From Burkholderiales bacterium (GTDB lineage Bacteria > Pseudomonadota > Gammaproteobacteria > Burkholderiales > SG8-39): DNA of 64,000 nt. The DNA is taken from NCBI GenBank assembly GCA_014860445.1, contig JACZJT010000048.1, positions 1 through 64,000 of the forward strand, in the 5' to 3' direction. Below the pieces are notes generated by a model. It ran no database searches and was not told where the DNA came from. It worked only from the letters and a program-made list of their open reading frames with translations. This document shows positions 39,514-50,660 of the stretch, in pieces (within the stretch, counting starts at the first letter, position 1; each line of letters starts with the position of its first letter). Made by a program: the position numbers and the translations under genes.

Positions 39514-40758
39514 ATGCGCGCACCGGTTGAAGCGGGGGCCTTACGCATAAACAGCGAACGCTTGTGGGGTTCGCTCATGGAAATGGCGAAAATCGGCGCT
39601 ACGCCCAAGGGCGGTGTGAAGCGCCTGACGCTGACCGACCTGGACCGCCAAAGTCGTGATCTGTTTGTTTCCTGGTGCAAGGCGGCCGGACTTTCGGTGA
39701 CTGTGGACGGGGTCGGCAATATATTCGCGCGCCGGCGCGGGCGCAACGAGGCCGCGCCCCCGGTGGTGTCGGGCAGTCATCTGGACACGCAGCCTTCCGG
39801 CGGGCGCTTCGACGGCTGCTACGGCGTGATGGCGGCGCTGGAGGTGGTGCGTACGCTCGATGATCACGGAATCGAGACCGACGCCCCGTTCGAGATCGCG
39901 ATGTGGACCAACGAGGAAGGCTCGCGCTTCCTGCCGGTGATGGGCGCATCCGGCGCATTTGCCGGCGTGCATTCCGTCGACGAAATACGAGAAGCACGGG
40001 ATGTGGACGGTGTTTCCTTCGGCGACGCGCTCGATGCTATCGGCTATGCCGGCGCTGCGCCGGTCGGGGGACGCCCGCTGGCGGCGTATTTCGAGGCGCA
40101 TATCGAACAGGGGCCGCTGCTGGAGAACACCGGCAACACGGTGGGTGTGGTAACCGGGGCGCTGGGCCAGCGCTGGTTCGAAGTCACGGTCACCGGCATG
40201 GACGCGCACGCCGGCCCCACGCCCATGCATCTGCGTCGCGACGCGCTATTGGGCGCGAGCTTTCTGATTCAGGAAGTCAACCGGCTGGGCAAGCTTACGG
40301 AACATTCGCGCGGCACCGTCGGCATGATCGCGAGCAGGCCCAACTCGCGCAACGTCGTCCCCGGCGAAACCGTGTTCTCGGTCGATTTTCGCGACACGGA
40401 TGTTTCCGGCCTGGACCGCATGGAGCAGGGACTGCGCGCGGCGGCAGGCAATATCGCGGCGGAGCACGGCTTGGGCATAGACATGCGTCAGACGGTTTTC
40501 TTCCCGCCCTGCGAATTCGACCGGACTTGCGTGGCCGCGGTGCGAGCGGGGGCCGAACGCCTGGGTTATCCCCATATGGATATCGTGAGCGGTGCCGGCC
40601 ACGATGCGGTTTATATCGCCCGCGTCGCGCCGGCGGCGATGATATTCGTGCCTTGCGAGGGCGGCATCAGCCACAACGAAATCGAAAACGCCACGCCGGA
40701 AGATCTCGCTGCGGGCTGTAACGTGCTGCTGCAGGCGGTGCTGGCCAGGGCGGGCTAG
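39514..40758 (+). CDS. Zn-dependent amidohydrolase, beta-ureidopropionase / N-carbamoyl amino acid hydrolase
   Basis: This 414-residue M20-type protein has metal ligands in GSHLDTQPSGGRFDG, WTNEEGSRFLPVMGASGAFAG, FEAHIEQGPLLE and SGAGHDAVYIAR. In this operon it most likely hydrolyses N-carbamoyl-beta-alanine to beta-alanine, feeding the aminotransferase. Allantoate or hydantoin-type substrates remain possible. The earlier pathway genes (dihydropyrimidine dehydrogenase, dihydropyrimidinase) are not in the window. Confidence 0.88.
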   Translation: MRAPVEAGALRINSERLWGSLMEMAKIGATPKGGVKRLTLTDLDRQSRDLFVSWCKAAGLSVTVDGVGNIFARRRGRNEAAPPVVSGSHLDTQPSGGRFDGCYGVMAALEVVRTLDDHGIETDAPFEIAMWTNEEGSRFLPVMGASGAFAGVHSVDEIREARDVDGVSFGDALDAIGYAGAAPVGGRPLAAYFEAHIEQGPLLENTGNTVGVVTGALGQRWFEVTVTGMDAHAGPTPMHLRRDALLGASFLIQEVNRLGKLTEHSRGTVGMIASRPNSRNVVPGETVFSVDFRDTDVSGLDRMEQGLRAAAGNIAAEHGLGIDMRQTVFFPPCEFDRTCVAAVRAGAERLGYPHMDIVSGAGHDAVYIARVAPAAMIFVPCEGGISHNEIENATPEDLAAGCNVLLQAVLARAG

Positions 40759-40766
40759 CGCGCTTT

Positions 40767-41390
40767 CTATCGGGGGGCGGCCTGCTGCGCCGTGGGAGGA
40801 ATGAAGCGGCTGAATTCGGACGGCGTAAGCCCGAATCTGTCCAGGTCGTCTTCGCTCAAGCCGGCCAACTCTTTTTCCACGACTTCGGCGATCGCGTCCA
40901 GCACATCGGGCTTTACCAGAAGCGAAAGGTAAATCTGCAGGTTGACGTGATTGCAGCGCTTCCAGTCGCGCACGACCGTGCGCACCGCCTTCTTGACGAC
41001 AGCCTCGTATTCGACGGCCCGGCTTGAAGCACTCCGCCGTTCCACGTCCCCGGCTCGGCGCAAGCGCGGGGCTTCGCCCGGCGCTGCATTCGCTTGGGCG
41101 GGCGCGACGGGCTCGGCAGCCTGGGCTGCCGCCGGGAGGGTAGCGTCCGGTGGGGTCGGTTTCGGTACGTCCTGTGCAGTATTCAGCGCCCGGTAGCGCG
41201 ATGCGCGCGCCTTGCCGATGCGTTCCACGCGCCCTTGCTCAATGAGATGCGCCATGTGGCGGAACAGGGTTGACCGGTCGACCTTGAGCCCCAAAAGCTC
41301 CACCAACTCGTCCAGAGAAAGCCCTTCTGGATGGGCAATCAGGCTCGCTTCTATGGCTACTTGATAATCGAATTTGTTTGATCGACCCAT
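40767..41390 (-). CDS. Winged-helix DNA-binding hypothetical protein
   Basis: This 207-residue protein has an N-terminal winged helix (LSLDELVELLGLKVDRSTLF, then RHMAHLIEQGRVERIGKARA), a Pro/Ala-rich linker of ~50 residues, and a C-terminal helical region (VVRDWKRCNHVNLQIYLSLL). It converges on the amidohydrolase gene 8 bp away. I do not recognise the family; DNA binding is inferred from the fold pattern. Confidence 0.7.
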   Translation of the reverse strand: MGRSNKFDYQVAIEASLIAHPEGLSLDELVELLGLKVDRSTLFRHMAHLIEQGRVERIGKARASRYRALNTAQDVPKPTPPDATLPAAAQAAEPVAPAQANAAPGEAPRLRRAGDVERRSASSRAVEYEAVVKKAVRTVVRDWKRCNHVNLQIYLSLLVKPDVLDAIAEVVEKELAGLSEDDLDRFGLTPSEFSRFIPPTAQQAAPR

Positions 41391-41569
41391 ATTAACGCGA
41401 TCACTAAGATGCTGAAAATAGGACGTTTATTATTCTGATGCTGCAATTATACAATGATTCTCTTGCATATTGCAATGATTCCGGGCCGGGAAATCCTGCG
41501 CAAAACGATTCCAATTTCTGAAATTCCCCGCACCGTACCGGCACGGCCCAAGCTGGCGGGTAACTCGCG

Positions 41570-42535
41570 CTACAGCCAGCCGGCATTGCGCAGGCGGTAG
41601 AAAAGCACGACGTCGAGAACGGCCATGATGGAGAGCGCGAGCGGATACCCGTACGCCCAGGACAGCTCCGGCATGTTCTTGAAGTTCATACCGTAGACGC
41701 CGGCGATCATGGTCGGGACCGCCACCAGTGCGGCATAGGCCGCGATTCGCCGGGTGGTCTCGTTTTCCTGCAGCGTGATCAGCGACAGGTTGACCGAGAT
41801 CGCGGTCGTCACCATGTCGCGCAGGCTGTCGATCGACTGGTTGATCCGGATCAGGTGGTCGTAGACGTCGCGATAGTAATCCTGGGTTTTCGCGCACACC
41901 TGCGGCACCCTGCCGCCATGCAGCTTGCTCGACGCTTCGAGCAGTGGTCCGGCCGCGTGCTTGAGCGTCATGAGTTTTTGCTTAAGTGCGTACAGCGACT
42001 CGATATTGGAGCGTGCCGAACTGCCGGAGAATATCCGCTCTTCGACGTGTTCCAGTTCGTCTTCTACCGCATCCAGCACGGGGAAATAGCGGTCGACGAC
42101 GGAGTCCATCAGTGCGTAGAACACGAAGCCCGAACCCTGGCGCAGCAGATGCGGCTCGCGTTCGCAGCGCATGCGCACGTTGGCAAAGCCGTGCTGCGTG
42201 CGGCTGCGCACCGAAAGCAGGTAATTCGGCCCGACGAAAACATCTACCTCGCCGAATTTTATATCCCCCCCCTCCGCATCGACCGTGTGCAGGACCGCGA
42301 ACAGCGAGTCGCCGTATTCCTCGATCTTGGGCCGCTGATGGCCATGGCTCGCGTCCTCGACGGCGAGTTCGTGCAGGCCGAACTCGCGCTGCATTTCGGC
42401 CAGTTCGTCAGGATCGGCTTCGTAGAGCGCGACCCAGAGCAGGCAGCCCGGGCGGCGCACATAATCGCTGATGTCCTTTTTGTCGATGTCGCCGAGTTTC
42501 TTGCCGTTTTGGTAGGCGACGCAGCTGACCAGCAT
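41570..42535 (-). CDS. corA: CorA-family Mg2+/Co2+ transporter
   Basis: This 321-residue protein has an acidic N-terminal cytosolic domain, a long stalk helix and two C-terminal TM helices with the pore motif YGMNF. The ATG at 42535 follows a GGAGA site; longer frames upstream overlap the divergent aminotransferase. It is a pentameric inner-membrane divalent cation channel. Confidence 0.92.
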   Translation of the reverse strand: MLVSCVAYQNGKKLGDIDKKDISDYVRRPGCLLWVALYEADPDELAEMQREFGLHELAVEDASHGHQRPKIEEYGDSLFAVLHTVDAEGGDIKFGEVDVFVGPNYLLSVRSRTQHGFANVRMRCEREPHLLRQGSGFVFYALMDSVVDRYFPVLDAVEDELEHVEERIFSGSSARSNIESLYALKQKLMTLKHAAGPLLEASSKLHGGRVPQVCAKTQDYYRDVYDHLIRINQSIDSLRDMVTTAISVNLSLITLQENETTRRIAAYAALVAVPTMIAGVYGMNFKNMPELSWAYGYPLALSIMAVLDVVLFYRLRNAGWL

Positions 42536-42635
42536 GGGTTTCTCCGCTTGTTTGCGCAAATGATAGCAGTAGGGGACGGCGGCTGCGCCACATGCGATAA
42601 AATTACCGTTCCGCGATTCATTGAAAGTAGCGAGC

Positions 42636-43838
42636 ATGCCAGCAACCAGCCGCCGCAGCGCCGAACTCGGCACCGAGAATGCGTTCGTCGTTCTCGCTGA
42701 AGTCAACGAGCTCCTGCGCCAGGGCAAGAACATCATTTCCTTTTGTATCGGACAGCCGGACTTTCATACGCCCGTCAATATTCAGGACGCCGCGATCAAG
42801 GCGATCCGTGAGGGCCGGCACGGTTATACGCCGTCGGCCGGGATACCGGAATTGCGCTCGGCCGCGGCCAGAGACATGGGGCAGCTGCGCGGCCTGACGA
42901 TCGATCCCGAGCATGTGGTGATCGGCGCTGGCGCGAAACCGTTCATCGCCTACACCATTCTGTGCACCACCGACTATGGCGTGGGCGACGAGGTGATCTA
43001 TCCGAATCCGGGATTCCCGATTTACGAATCGCAGATCCTCGCCTGCGGCGCGGTGCCCGTACCGCTGTACCTGCGCGAAGCGCGCGACTTTGCTTTCGAT
43101 CCGGCGGAGCTCGAGGCGAAGATCACGCCGAAAACCAGGCTGTTGATCCTGAATTCGCCGCACAACCCGACCGGCGGCATCCTGACGCGCAAGGATCTCG
43201 AGGACATTGCCGCGGTGCTGCGCCGGCATCCGGACATCTGGGTTTTCGCCGACGAAATCTATTCCCGCCTGCTGTACCAGGGGGAATTCGTTTCGATCGC
43301 TGCGTTGCCGGGTATGTACGAGCGCACGATCATCTCCGACGGCGCGTCCAAGACCTGGGCCATGACCGGTTGGCGCATCGGCTTCGCTTCGAATCCTCTC
43401 CTGGCGCCGCAGTTCGTGCGCTGGGTGACCAATACCGATTCCTGCGCCTCGCATATCAGCCAGTGGGCCGCGGTCGAGGCGCTCAACGGCCCGCAGGACG
43501 AGCCGCGCAGGATGCGCGCGAGTTTCCTCGCGCGGCGAGACCTGATCGTCGGCCTGATGAACCGGGTGCCGGGCGTGAGCTGCAAACTGCCGGGTGGCGC
43601 GTTTTACGCCTGGCCCAATGTCACGGAGGCCTGCCGCATGACAGGCGCAGCGGATTCCGAAGCCTTGAGAAAGCGCCTGCTCAACGAAGCCGGCGTGGCG
43701 GTGCTGGCCGATATTCACTTCGGAGCGCGCGTGCCCGACGAAGGCCAGCACATCCGCTTTTCCTATGCCGCATCCAATCAGGCCATCGAAGAGGGGGTCG
43801 CGCGCATGGCCGAATTTATCCGCACGAATAGCCGCTGA
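42636..43838 (+). CDS. PLP aminotransferase class I/II (aspartate-type)
   Basis: This 400-residue enzyme has ISFCIGQPDFHTP, LLILNSPHNPTGG, WVFADEIYSRLLY and the PLP Lys in SDGASKTWAMTGWRIGF. It resembles Igamma-subgroup aspartate/aromatic aminotransferases. The ATG at 42636 is preferred over a TTG five codons upstream. It is followed 2 nt later by the nudix gene. Confidence 0.88.
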   Translation: MPATSRRSAELGTENAFVVLAEVNELLRQGKNIISFCIGQPDFHTPVNIQDAAIKAIREGRHGYTPSAGIPELRSAAARDMGQLRGLTIDPEHVVIGAGAKPFIAYTILCTTDYGVGDEVIYPNPGFPIYESQILACGAVPVPLYLREARDFAFDPAELEAKITPKTRLLILNSPHNPTGGILTRKDLEDIAAVLRRHPDIWVFADEIYSRLLYQGEFVSIAALPGMYERTIISDGASKTWAMTGWRIGFASNPLLAPQFVRWVTNTDSCASHISQWAAVEALNGPQDEPRRMRASFLARRDLIVGLMNRVPGVSCKLPGGAFYAWPNVTEACRMTGAADSEALRKRLLNEAGVAVLADIHFGARVPDEGQHIRFSYAASNQAIEEGVARMAEFIRTNSR

Positions 43839-43840
43839 CC

Positions 43841-44299
43841 GTGGAACCGCGACCCAGCGTCACCGTGGCTGCAGTGATAGAGCGCGACGGAAAATTCCTG
43901 CTGGTCGAAGAGGAAGACGACGGACGCCTGCTGTTCAATCAGCCGGCCGGGCATCTGGAGCGGAACGAATCCCTGGTGGAGGCTTGCGCACGCGAGGTGC
44001 TGGAGGAATCGGCCTGGCATTTCCGGCCGCGCGAGTTGATCGGCATCTACCGTTGGAGCAAGCCGGGGTCCGCGACGGGCGCAGGCGTGACCTACCTGCG
44101 TTTTGCGTTTTGCGGAGACTTGGGAGAGCATGAGGACGATCGTCGGCTCGACACGGGAATAGTGCGTGCGGCGTGGCTGGATGCCGGAGAGATCCGCGCA
44201 TCGCGCGAGCGCCATCGCAGCCCGCTGGTGGTGCGCTGCGTAGAGGACTATCTGGCCGGCAGGCGCTACCCGCTGGACGCGTTGATCGAGCATGACTAG
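43841..44299 (+). CDS. nudJ: Nudix hydrolase (NudJ-like)
   Basis: This 152-residue protein has a nudix box GHLERNESLVEACAREVLEE followed by SAW; the usual Gly after EE is Ser. The N-terminus VTVAAVIERDGKFLLVEEED and its place upstream of mnmA match NudJ-type phosphatases acting on thiamine or nucleoside pyrophosphates. Start is GTG. The stop overlaps the next gene's ATG. Confidence 0.85.
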   Translation: MEPRPSVTVAAVIERDGKFLLVEEEDDGRLLFNQPAGHLERNESLVEACAREVLEESAWHFRPRELIGIYRWSKPGSATGAGVTYLRFAFCGDLGEHEDDRRLDTGIVRAAWLDAGEIRASRERHRSPLVVRCVEDYLAGRRYPLDALIEHD

Positions 44300-44858
44300 T
44301 GGATTTGTTGCGCGCGTGTTGCCGCTGCTGGCGGCGCTGGTCGTGACGGCGTCGAGCGCATGCGCCGAAGAAGTGACGATCTGTTACAACTACGGCTGTT
44401 ACGCCAAGGCGCCGGTCGAATTCAGCGCGACGCAACTTGCACCGCTGCAAGGACAACTCGCCGCGACCGCCGATGCCGCAGCCGAGCGCGCGGCGATAGC
44501 GGCGGTCGTGGGACGCATGTACGCGATCGCGGGTGAACAGACGCCGGTATGGCGCGACAAGGGCGGCAACTACGCCGACGGCGGGGACAACGGAAAAATG
44601 GACTGCATCGATCATTCGACCAATACCAGCGCATTTCTCCGGCTGCTTCAGGCGCGCGGTTGGCTCAAATACCACGAAGTGCTGGAGCCGCGCATGCGCA
44701 GCCGTTTCTTCTTCGCGGAACACTGGTCGGCGATCATCCGCGAGCGGGAAACCCAAGAGGTCTTTGTCGTCGACAGCTGGTTTTTCGACAATGGCCAGCC
44801 GGCGGCGGTGCTCCCCCTCGATGACTGGCTCGCAGGGAAAAGCCCCCGTGTCCAATAG
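44292..44858 (+). CDS. Secreted conserved hypothetical protein
   Basis: This 188-residue product has a signal peptide ([19 protein letters not shown]). Its mature part includes [36 protein letters not shown] and [21 protein letters not shown]. The conserved Cys, His, Asp and Trp pattern suggests a thiol-enzyme-like fold (transglutaminase-like), but this is tentative. It overlaps the nudix gene upstream and mnmA downstream. Confidence 0.7.
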   Translation: MTSGFVARVLPLLAALVVTASSACAEEVTICYNYGCYAKAPVEFSATQLAPLQGQLAATADAAAERAAIAAVVGRMYAIAGEQTPVWRDKGGNYADGGDNGKMDCIDHSTNTSAFLRLLQARGWLKYHEVLEPRMRSRFFFAEHWSAIIRERETQEVFVVDSWFFDNGQPAAVLPLDDWLAGKSPRVQ

Positions 44859-46062
44859 GGAAACAAGCGGCGGAAAAGAAACAAGCGGCGAAAAAATCGT
44901 CGTCGGCATGTCCGGCGGCGTGGACTCCGCAGTGGCGGCACTGCTGCTGAAGCGGGCGGGCCACGAAGTCGTCGGCCTGTTCATGAAGAACTGGGAGGAC
45001 GACGATGATGATGCGTATTGCTCGACGCGCCAGGACCTGATCGACTGCGCAGCGGTGGCCGACGTCATCGGCATCGAGCTGGAGGCGGTCAATTTCGCCG
45101 CGGAATACAAGGAGCGGGTGTTCAGCGCCTTTCTCGCCGAGTACCAATCCGGTCGCACGCCCAATCCGGACGTGCTGTGCAATGCGGAGATCAAATTCAA
45201 AGCGTTTCTCGATCACGCCATCGCGCTGGGTGCCGGGCGCATCGCCACCGGACATTACGCTGGCGTCCGTTATGTGGACGCCAGCGTTGGTGATAGCGGT
45301 GCGGGCGTCCGTTATGTGGACGCCAGCGTTGGTAATAGCGGTGCGGGCGTGCGCGAAGTTCGCGAGGACGGAGGGGTGGGACGCTTCGAACTGCGCAAGG
45401 CCGCGGACAGGAGCAAGGACCAAAGCTATTTCCTGCACCGCCTGAGCCAGGCGCAGCTGGCGCGCGCGGTGTTTCCCCTGGCGCAACTCAAGAAAACCGA
45501 GGTGCGCAAAATCGCCAAGGAGGCGGGCCTGCCCGTTCACGCCAAGAAAGATTCGACCGGGATTTGTTTCATCGGCGAACGGCCGTTCCGCGAATTCCTC
45601 AACCGCTATCTACCGCGCACGCCCGGCGCGATACGCACGCCCGAGGGCAGGGTGATCGGCGAGCACGTCGGCCTTGCGTTCTATACCATCGGGCAGAGGA
45701 AGGGCATAGGCATAGGCGGCGTAAAGGGCGGCGGCAGTGAAGGCGAAGCCTGGTATGTGGCGGCCAAGGACATGGAGAAAAACGAGCTGGTCGTGGTATC
45801 CGGCCACGACCACGGACTGTTGCTGAAAAACAGCCTGTGCGCGCGGGACCTTTCCTGGGTGAGCGGCAGTGCACCGGATGCGGCATTGGCCTGCGCCGCG
45901 AAAACACGCTATCGGCAGGCCGACGCGCCCTGCCGCATTGCGCGCGTGGAGGAAGACCTGTTGGAAATCGGATTCGAGCAGCCGCAGTGGGCGGTCACAC
46001 CGGGGCAATCGGCGGTGCTATATCAAGGTGAGGTGTGCCTGGGCGGCGGTGTAATTCAGTAG
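44848..46062 (+). CDS. mnmA: tRNA-specific 2-thiouridylase
   Basis: This ~404-residue enzyme thiolates U34 of tRNA Lys/Glu/Gln. The PP-loop [16 protein letters not shown], the catalytic Cys in [16 protein letters not shown] and the second Cys in [13 protein letters not shown] are present. The start is likely the GTG at 44848, overlapping the previous stop. An unusual 28-residue insertion of two 14-residue repeats ([14 protein letters not shown]) follows TGHYA and comes from a duplicated palindromic DNA unit. Confidence 0.92.
   Translation: MSNRETSGGKETSGEKIVVGMSGGVDSAVAALLLKRAGHEVVGLFMKNWEDDDDDAYCSTRQDLIDCAAVADVIGIELEAVNFAAEYKERVFSAFLAEYQSGRTPNPDVLCNAEIKFKAFLDHAIALGAGRIATGHYAGVRYVDASVGDSGAGVRYVDASVGNSGAGVREVREDGGVGRFELRKAADRSKDQSYFLHRLSQAQLARAVFPLAQLKKTEVRKIAKEAGLPVHAKKDSTGICFIGERPFREFLNRYLPRTPGAIRTPEGRVIGEHVGLAFYTIGQRKGIGIGGVKGGGSEGEAWYVAAKDMEKNELVVVSGHDHGLLLKNSLCARDLSWVSGSAPDAALACAAKTRYRQADAPCRIARVEEDLLEIGFEQPQWAVTPGQSAVLYQGEVCLGGGVIQ
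45262..45345. repeat. Two tandem 42-bp palindrome-containing units inside mnmA
   Basis: Units at 45262-45303 and 45304-45345 differ by a single base. Each begins with an inverted repeat GGCGTCC-N7-GGACGCC and keeps the mnmA frame. No intact copy is noticed elsewhere in the window. Confidence 0.8.
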
Positions 46063-46136
46063 CGCGCGGCGCTCGCGCATTACAAGTAGCGCGGCAGGCG
46101 CGCATTGCCGGCGGGTGCAGCCGCGAACGGCCCGAG

Positions 46137-46781
46137 TCAACGTTTCTTGCGCGGCGTTGGCGCCGGTGCCGGTGCTTCGCGCGGCAGGGTATCTGCGAAA
46201 GAGGCGCGCTCCGCGAGTTTCGCCGCCAGCTTTGCGAGGTTCGCGTGGAGTACGCGCCACTCGAATGATCCATGGCGGAAATCGAGATAGCCCAGGGCGA
46301 CGCCGCAGGCGATGTCGGCCAGGGTTAAGGCATTGCCCGTGCACCAGGGCTTTTCCCCCAGATCCCGCGCCATCACCGCCAAGCCGCGTTCGATCTTGTC
46401 CAACTGGCGTTTGATCGTCGCCTCGCTTTTCTGTTTCGCGGGACGGCGGCGTTCCATTACCACTGCGACCGCCGCGTCGAGCACGCCGTCGGCGAGCGCC
46501 TCCCAGCGCTTCACCTCGATTTTTTCCCGGTTGTTGGAAGGGATCAGGCGGCTGATCGGAGATACGCTGTCCAGGAATTCCACGATCACGCGCGAATCGA
46601 ACAGGGTGCTGTCGTCGTCGAGCACCAGCACCGGAACCTTGCCCAGCGGATTCGCGTCGGGAACCCGGGAGTCTTCCTTCCAGGGATCGTCCTGCTCGAA
46701 GGTATATTCGATTCGTTTTTCGGCCAGTGCGATGCGTGCTTTGCGCACAAAGGGGCTGGTCAGAGAACCGAGTAATTTCAT
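46137..46781 (-). CDS. Glutathione S-transferase family protein
   Basis: This 214-residue GST has an N-terminal thioredoxin fold (MKLLGSLTSPFVRKARIALAE), NPLGKVPVLVLDDDSTLFDS with the cis-Pro and glutathione-binding Ser, and a helical C-terminal domain. The C-terminus ends in a Pro/Arg/Lys tail. It may act in detoxification. It faces purB divergently. Confidence 0.87.
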   Translation of the reverse strand: MKLLGSLTSPFVRKARIALAEKRIEYTFEQDDPWKEDSRVPDANPLGKVPVLVLDDDSTLFDSRVIVEFLDSVSPISRLIPSNNREKIEVKRWEALADGVLDAAVAVVMERRRPAKQKSEATIKRQLDKIERGLAVMARDLGEKPWCTGNALTLADIACGVALGYLDFRHGSFEWRVLHANLAKLAAKLAERASFADTLPREAPAPAPTPRKKR

Positions 46782-46809
46782 TTTGGGTGTGATGTTGGTT
46801 GGCGGATAG

Positions 46810-48270
<1,461 letters not shown>

Positions 48271-48467
48271 AGATATCTCTTTCCGCCCTGGAATAAAAAC
48301 GGCTGTCGTGCTGTATGCGCCAGAACCCGGGGCGGCCTGCGAAAAGCTTGCCCGGCCGGCGGTCTGAAGCAGGTCATGACTGACTGGCGGGAATTGGGTA
48401 CACTCGGGCCGCCGTAAGCATGGGGCCAGGCAAGGTCTAGATATAACAACGATCAGAAGGAGATTAC

Positions 48468-48932
48468 ATGAAGTCATTTTCGCAGTTGCTTATAGGTGTG
48501 TTTCTGGCATTCGGAATCGCGGTTTCGGCACACGCCCAGGCGCCATTCAAGAAGGCGGAGGATGCGATCAAGTATCGTCAGTCCGCTTTGTTCGTGATGG
48601 CTCAGCATTTCGGCCGCATCGGGCCGGTGGTCAAGGGCGAGCGCCCCTACAACAAGGACGAAGTCGCCAAGAATGCCGCCGTCGCCGAACAAATGTCGAA
48701 ACTGCCCTGGGACGGTTTCGTTGCGGGTACCGACAAGGGCGATACCGACGCCAAACCCGAGATCTGGTCCGACGCGGCGAAATTCAAATCAGCGGCTGAA
48801 AAGATGCAACAGGAAATGAGCAAGCTTGCCGATGCGGCCAATGGTGGCGATCTGAACGCCATCAAGGCGCAATTCGGCGCGACCGGCAAGGCCTGCAAGG
48901 CGTGTCACGACGATTTCCGCAAGAAGAAATGA
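48468..48932 (+). CDS. Cytochrome c'
   Basis: This 154-residue protein has a signal peptide (MKSFSQLLIGVFLAFGIAVS...AHA). It forms a four-helix bundle ending with the heme-binding GKACKACHDDFRKK. It is a periplasmic heme protein linked to NO binding or electron transfer. AGAAGGAGA precedes the ATG. It converges on the b561 gene over a shared terminator. Confidence 0.92.
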   Translation: MKSFSQLLIGVFLAFGIAVSAHAQAPFKKAEDAIKYRQSALFVMAQHFGRIGPVVKGERPYNKDEVAKNAAVAEQMSKLPWDGFVAGTDKGDTDAKPEIWSDAAKFKSAAEKMQQEMSKLADAANGGDLNAIKAQFGATGKACKACHDDFRKKK

Positions 48933-48950
48933 TTCTGTTTGAGTGAAAGA

Positions 48951-48978
48951 AAAGGCCGGGCATGCCCGGCCTTTTTTT
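48951..48978. terminator. Terminator between cytochrome c' and cytochrome b561 genes
   Basis: The hairpin AAAGGCCGGG-CAT-GCCCGGCCTTTT has T-runs on both outer sides (AAAGAAAA on the left gives Ts on the minus strand). It could therefore serve both converging transcripts. Confidence 0.85.
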
Positions 48979-49006
48979 TGCATGCCGGATCGCCGGCGAA
49001 CCGGGA

Positions 49007-49669
49007 TTAGACGGTTTTGAGCAGCAGATAGACGCTGCCGGCGCATAGGGCCAGCAGCAGTGCAGCCAGCCAGATTCGCGCCGGGTGCTGCTTTGCGTCC
49101 GACCTGCCCGCCACGGCTTCCTTGAAACCGGTGATCATCGGTTTCACCAGATCTTCGTGCTTTCCCAACACGTAAAACGCCACCGCGGACAGGTGCAAGC
49201 CGATCAGTGCGAACAGCAGCTTGGAATTCAGGTGATGGATACCGGTGATGCGATCGCTCAACGCCTTGCTCACCAGTTTCGCCAGCGGTCCTTCGGTCGC
49301 GATGTCGTCGTTGGCGAACAGCCCGGTGCATGCCTGCACCAGCAATACGATCAGCATGGCCAGCACCGACCAGGCCCCGGCCGGATTATGGCCGAGGTGC
49401 TGGCTTGCCTGATTGCGGCGCAGGGCGCCGAGGTAGGCGAGCGCGGTGGCAGGACTGCGAACGAAGGAAGCGAAGCGCGCGTGGGTGCTCCCGAAAAAGC
49501 CCCACAGGATGCGGAACAGCACCAATGCGAGAACGGTATAACCGCTGAGCATATGGATCTGCATGGCGTTGCCGCCGATTTGGACGCTGATGATGGACGC
49601 GACGACCAGCATCACCAGCAGCCAGTGAAACAGCCTAACAGGCAGATCCCATACCAGTATTTTGCTCAT
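49007..49669 (-). CDS. Cytochrome b561-type membrane protein
   Basis: This 220-residue protein has four main TM helices. The N-terminal VWDLPVRLFHWLLVML, HMLSGYTVLALVLFRILWG and IHHLNSKLLFALIGLHL give the paired heme-ligand His residues. Such proteins pass electrons between quinol and a periplasmic partner; the neighbouring cytochrome c' is a natural one. Confidence 0.88.
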   Translation of the reverse strand: MSKILVWDLPVRLFHWLLVMLVVASIISVQIGGNAMQIHMLSGYTVLALVLFRILWGFFGSTHARFASFVRSPATALAYLGALRRNQASQHLGHNPAGAWSVLAMLIVLLVQACTGLFANDDIATEGPLAKLVSKALSDRITGIHHLNSKLLFALIGLHLSAVAFYVLGKHEDLVKPMITGFKEAVAGRSDAKQHPARIWLAALLLALCAGSVYLLLKTV

Positions 49670-49705
49670 CCGGCTCCCCGCTGTAGCTTCGAGCGGCCGC
49701 GTGAA

Positions 49706-50638
49706 TTATACGACGGCTTCCTGCTTGTCCTTCTTCGGCGGGCGCACGAACTGCTCGCGTGACACGCCCAGCCATTTAACGATGGGCGCCATGACCAGCA
49801 CCGAGGAATAAATGCCGAACATGATGCCGATGGTCAGCGCCAGTGCGAAGTTATGCAATGCGGCGCCGCCGAACAGCAGCATCGACAGCACCATGACCTG
49901 GGTGCTCCCGTGCGTGATGATGGTGCGCGATATGGTGCTGGTGATGGCGTTGTCGATGATCTGCGTCACCGGCGCCTTGCGCATCTTGCGGAAATTCTCA
50001 CGAACCCGGTCGGCGATAACCACCGACTCGTTCACCGAGTAGCCGAGCACCGCCAGCACGGCCGCCAGAACCGGCAGGGAAAACTCCCACTGGAACAGCG
50101 CGAAGCAGCCAAGAATGATAATGACGTCGTGCAGGTTGGCGATGATCGCGGCCACGGAGAAACGCCATTCGAACCTGAGCGCGAGATAGGCCATGATGCC
50201 TACGACGACGACCAGGAGCGCCATTGCACCGTTCTCGGCCAACTCGCGCCCGACCTGCGGGCCGACGAATTCGACGCGGCGCAGCTGCACGCTCTTGTCT
50301 TCGGCGGTCAGGGTGTCCAGGACTTTCTTCGACAGGTCGGCGCTGGACTGCCCCTCCTTCAGTGGCATGCGAATCAATACGTCGCGCGAGGAGCCGAAGT
50401 TCTGCACCGAGGTGTCTGTGTAGCCGGCTTTCTCGAGTGCGCCGCGGACCTTCTGGATTTCCGCGGGATGGTCGTAGGCGACCTCGATCACCGTCCCGCC
50501 GGTAAATTCGATCGAGTAATGCAGCCCGTTGGTCGCAAGAAAGTACACCGCCAGCAGGAAGGTGATCAACGAAATAATGTTGAACACCAGCGCATGGCGC
50601 ATGAAAGGGATGTCTTTGCGGATCTTAAAGAATTCCAT
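49706..50638 (-). CDS. secF: Protein translocase subunit SecF
   Basis: This 310-residue protein has TM1 then FTGGTVIEVAYDHPAE and the C-terminal LGYSVNESVVIADRVRENFRK. It is the partner of SecD, using proton-motive force to help protein export. It is the last gene of the queA-tgt-yajC-secD-secF block. Confidence 0.95.
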   Translation of the reverse strand: MEFFKIRKDIPFMRHALVFNIISLITFLLAVYFLATNGLHYSIEFTGGTVIEVAYDHPAEIQKVRGALEKAGYTDTSVQNFGSSRDVLIRMPLKEGQSSADLSKKVLDTLTAEDKSVQLRRVEFVGPQVGRELAENGAMALLVVVVGIMAYLALRFEWRFSVAAIIANLHDVIIILGCFALFQWEFSLPVLAAVLAVLGYSVNESVVIADRVRENFRKMRKAPVTQIIDNAITSTISRTIITHGSTQVMVLSMLLFGGAALHNFALALTIGIMFGIYSSVLVMAPIVKWLGVSREQFVRPPKKDKQEAVV

Positions 50639-50660
50639 GGCTATTGCCTTGCGCTATGTT

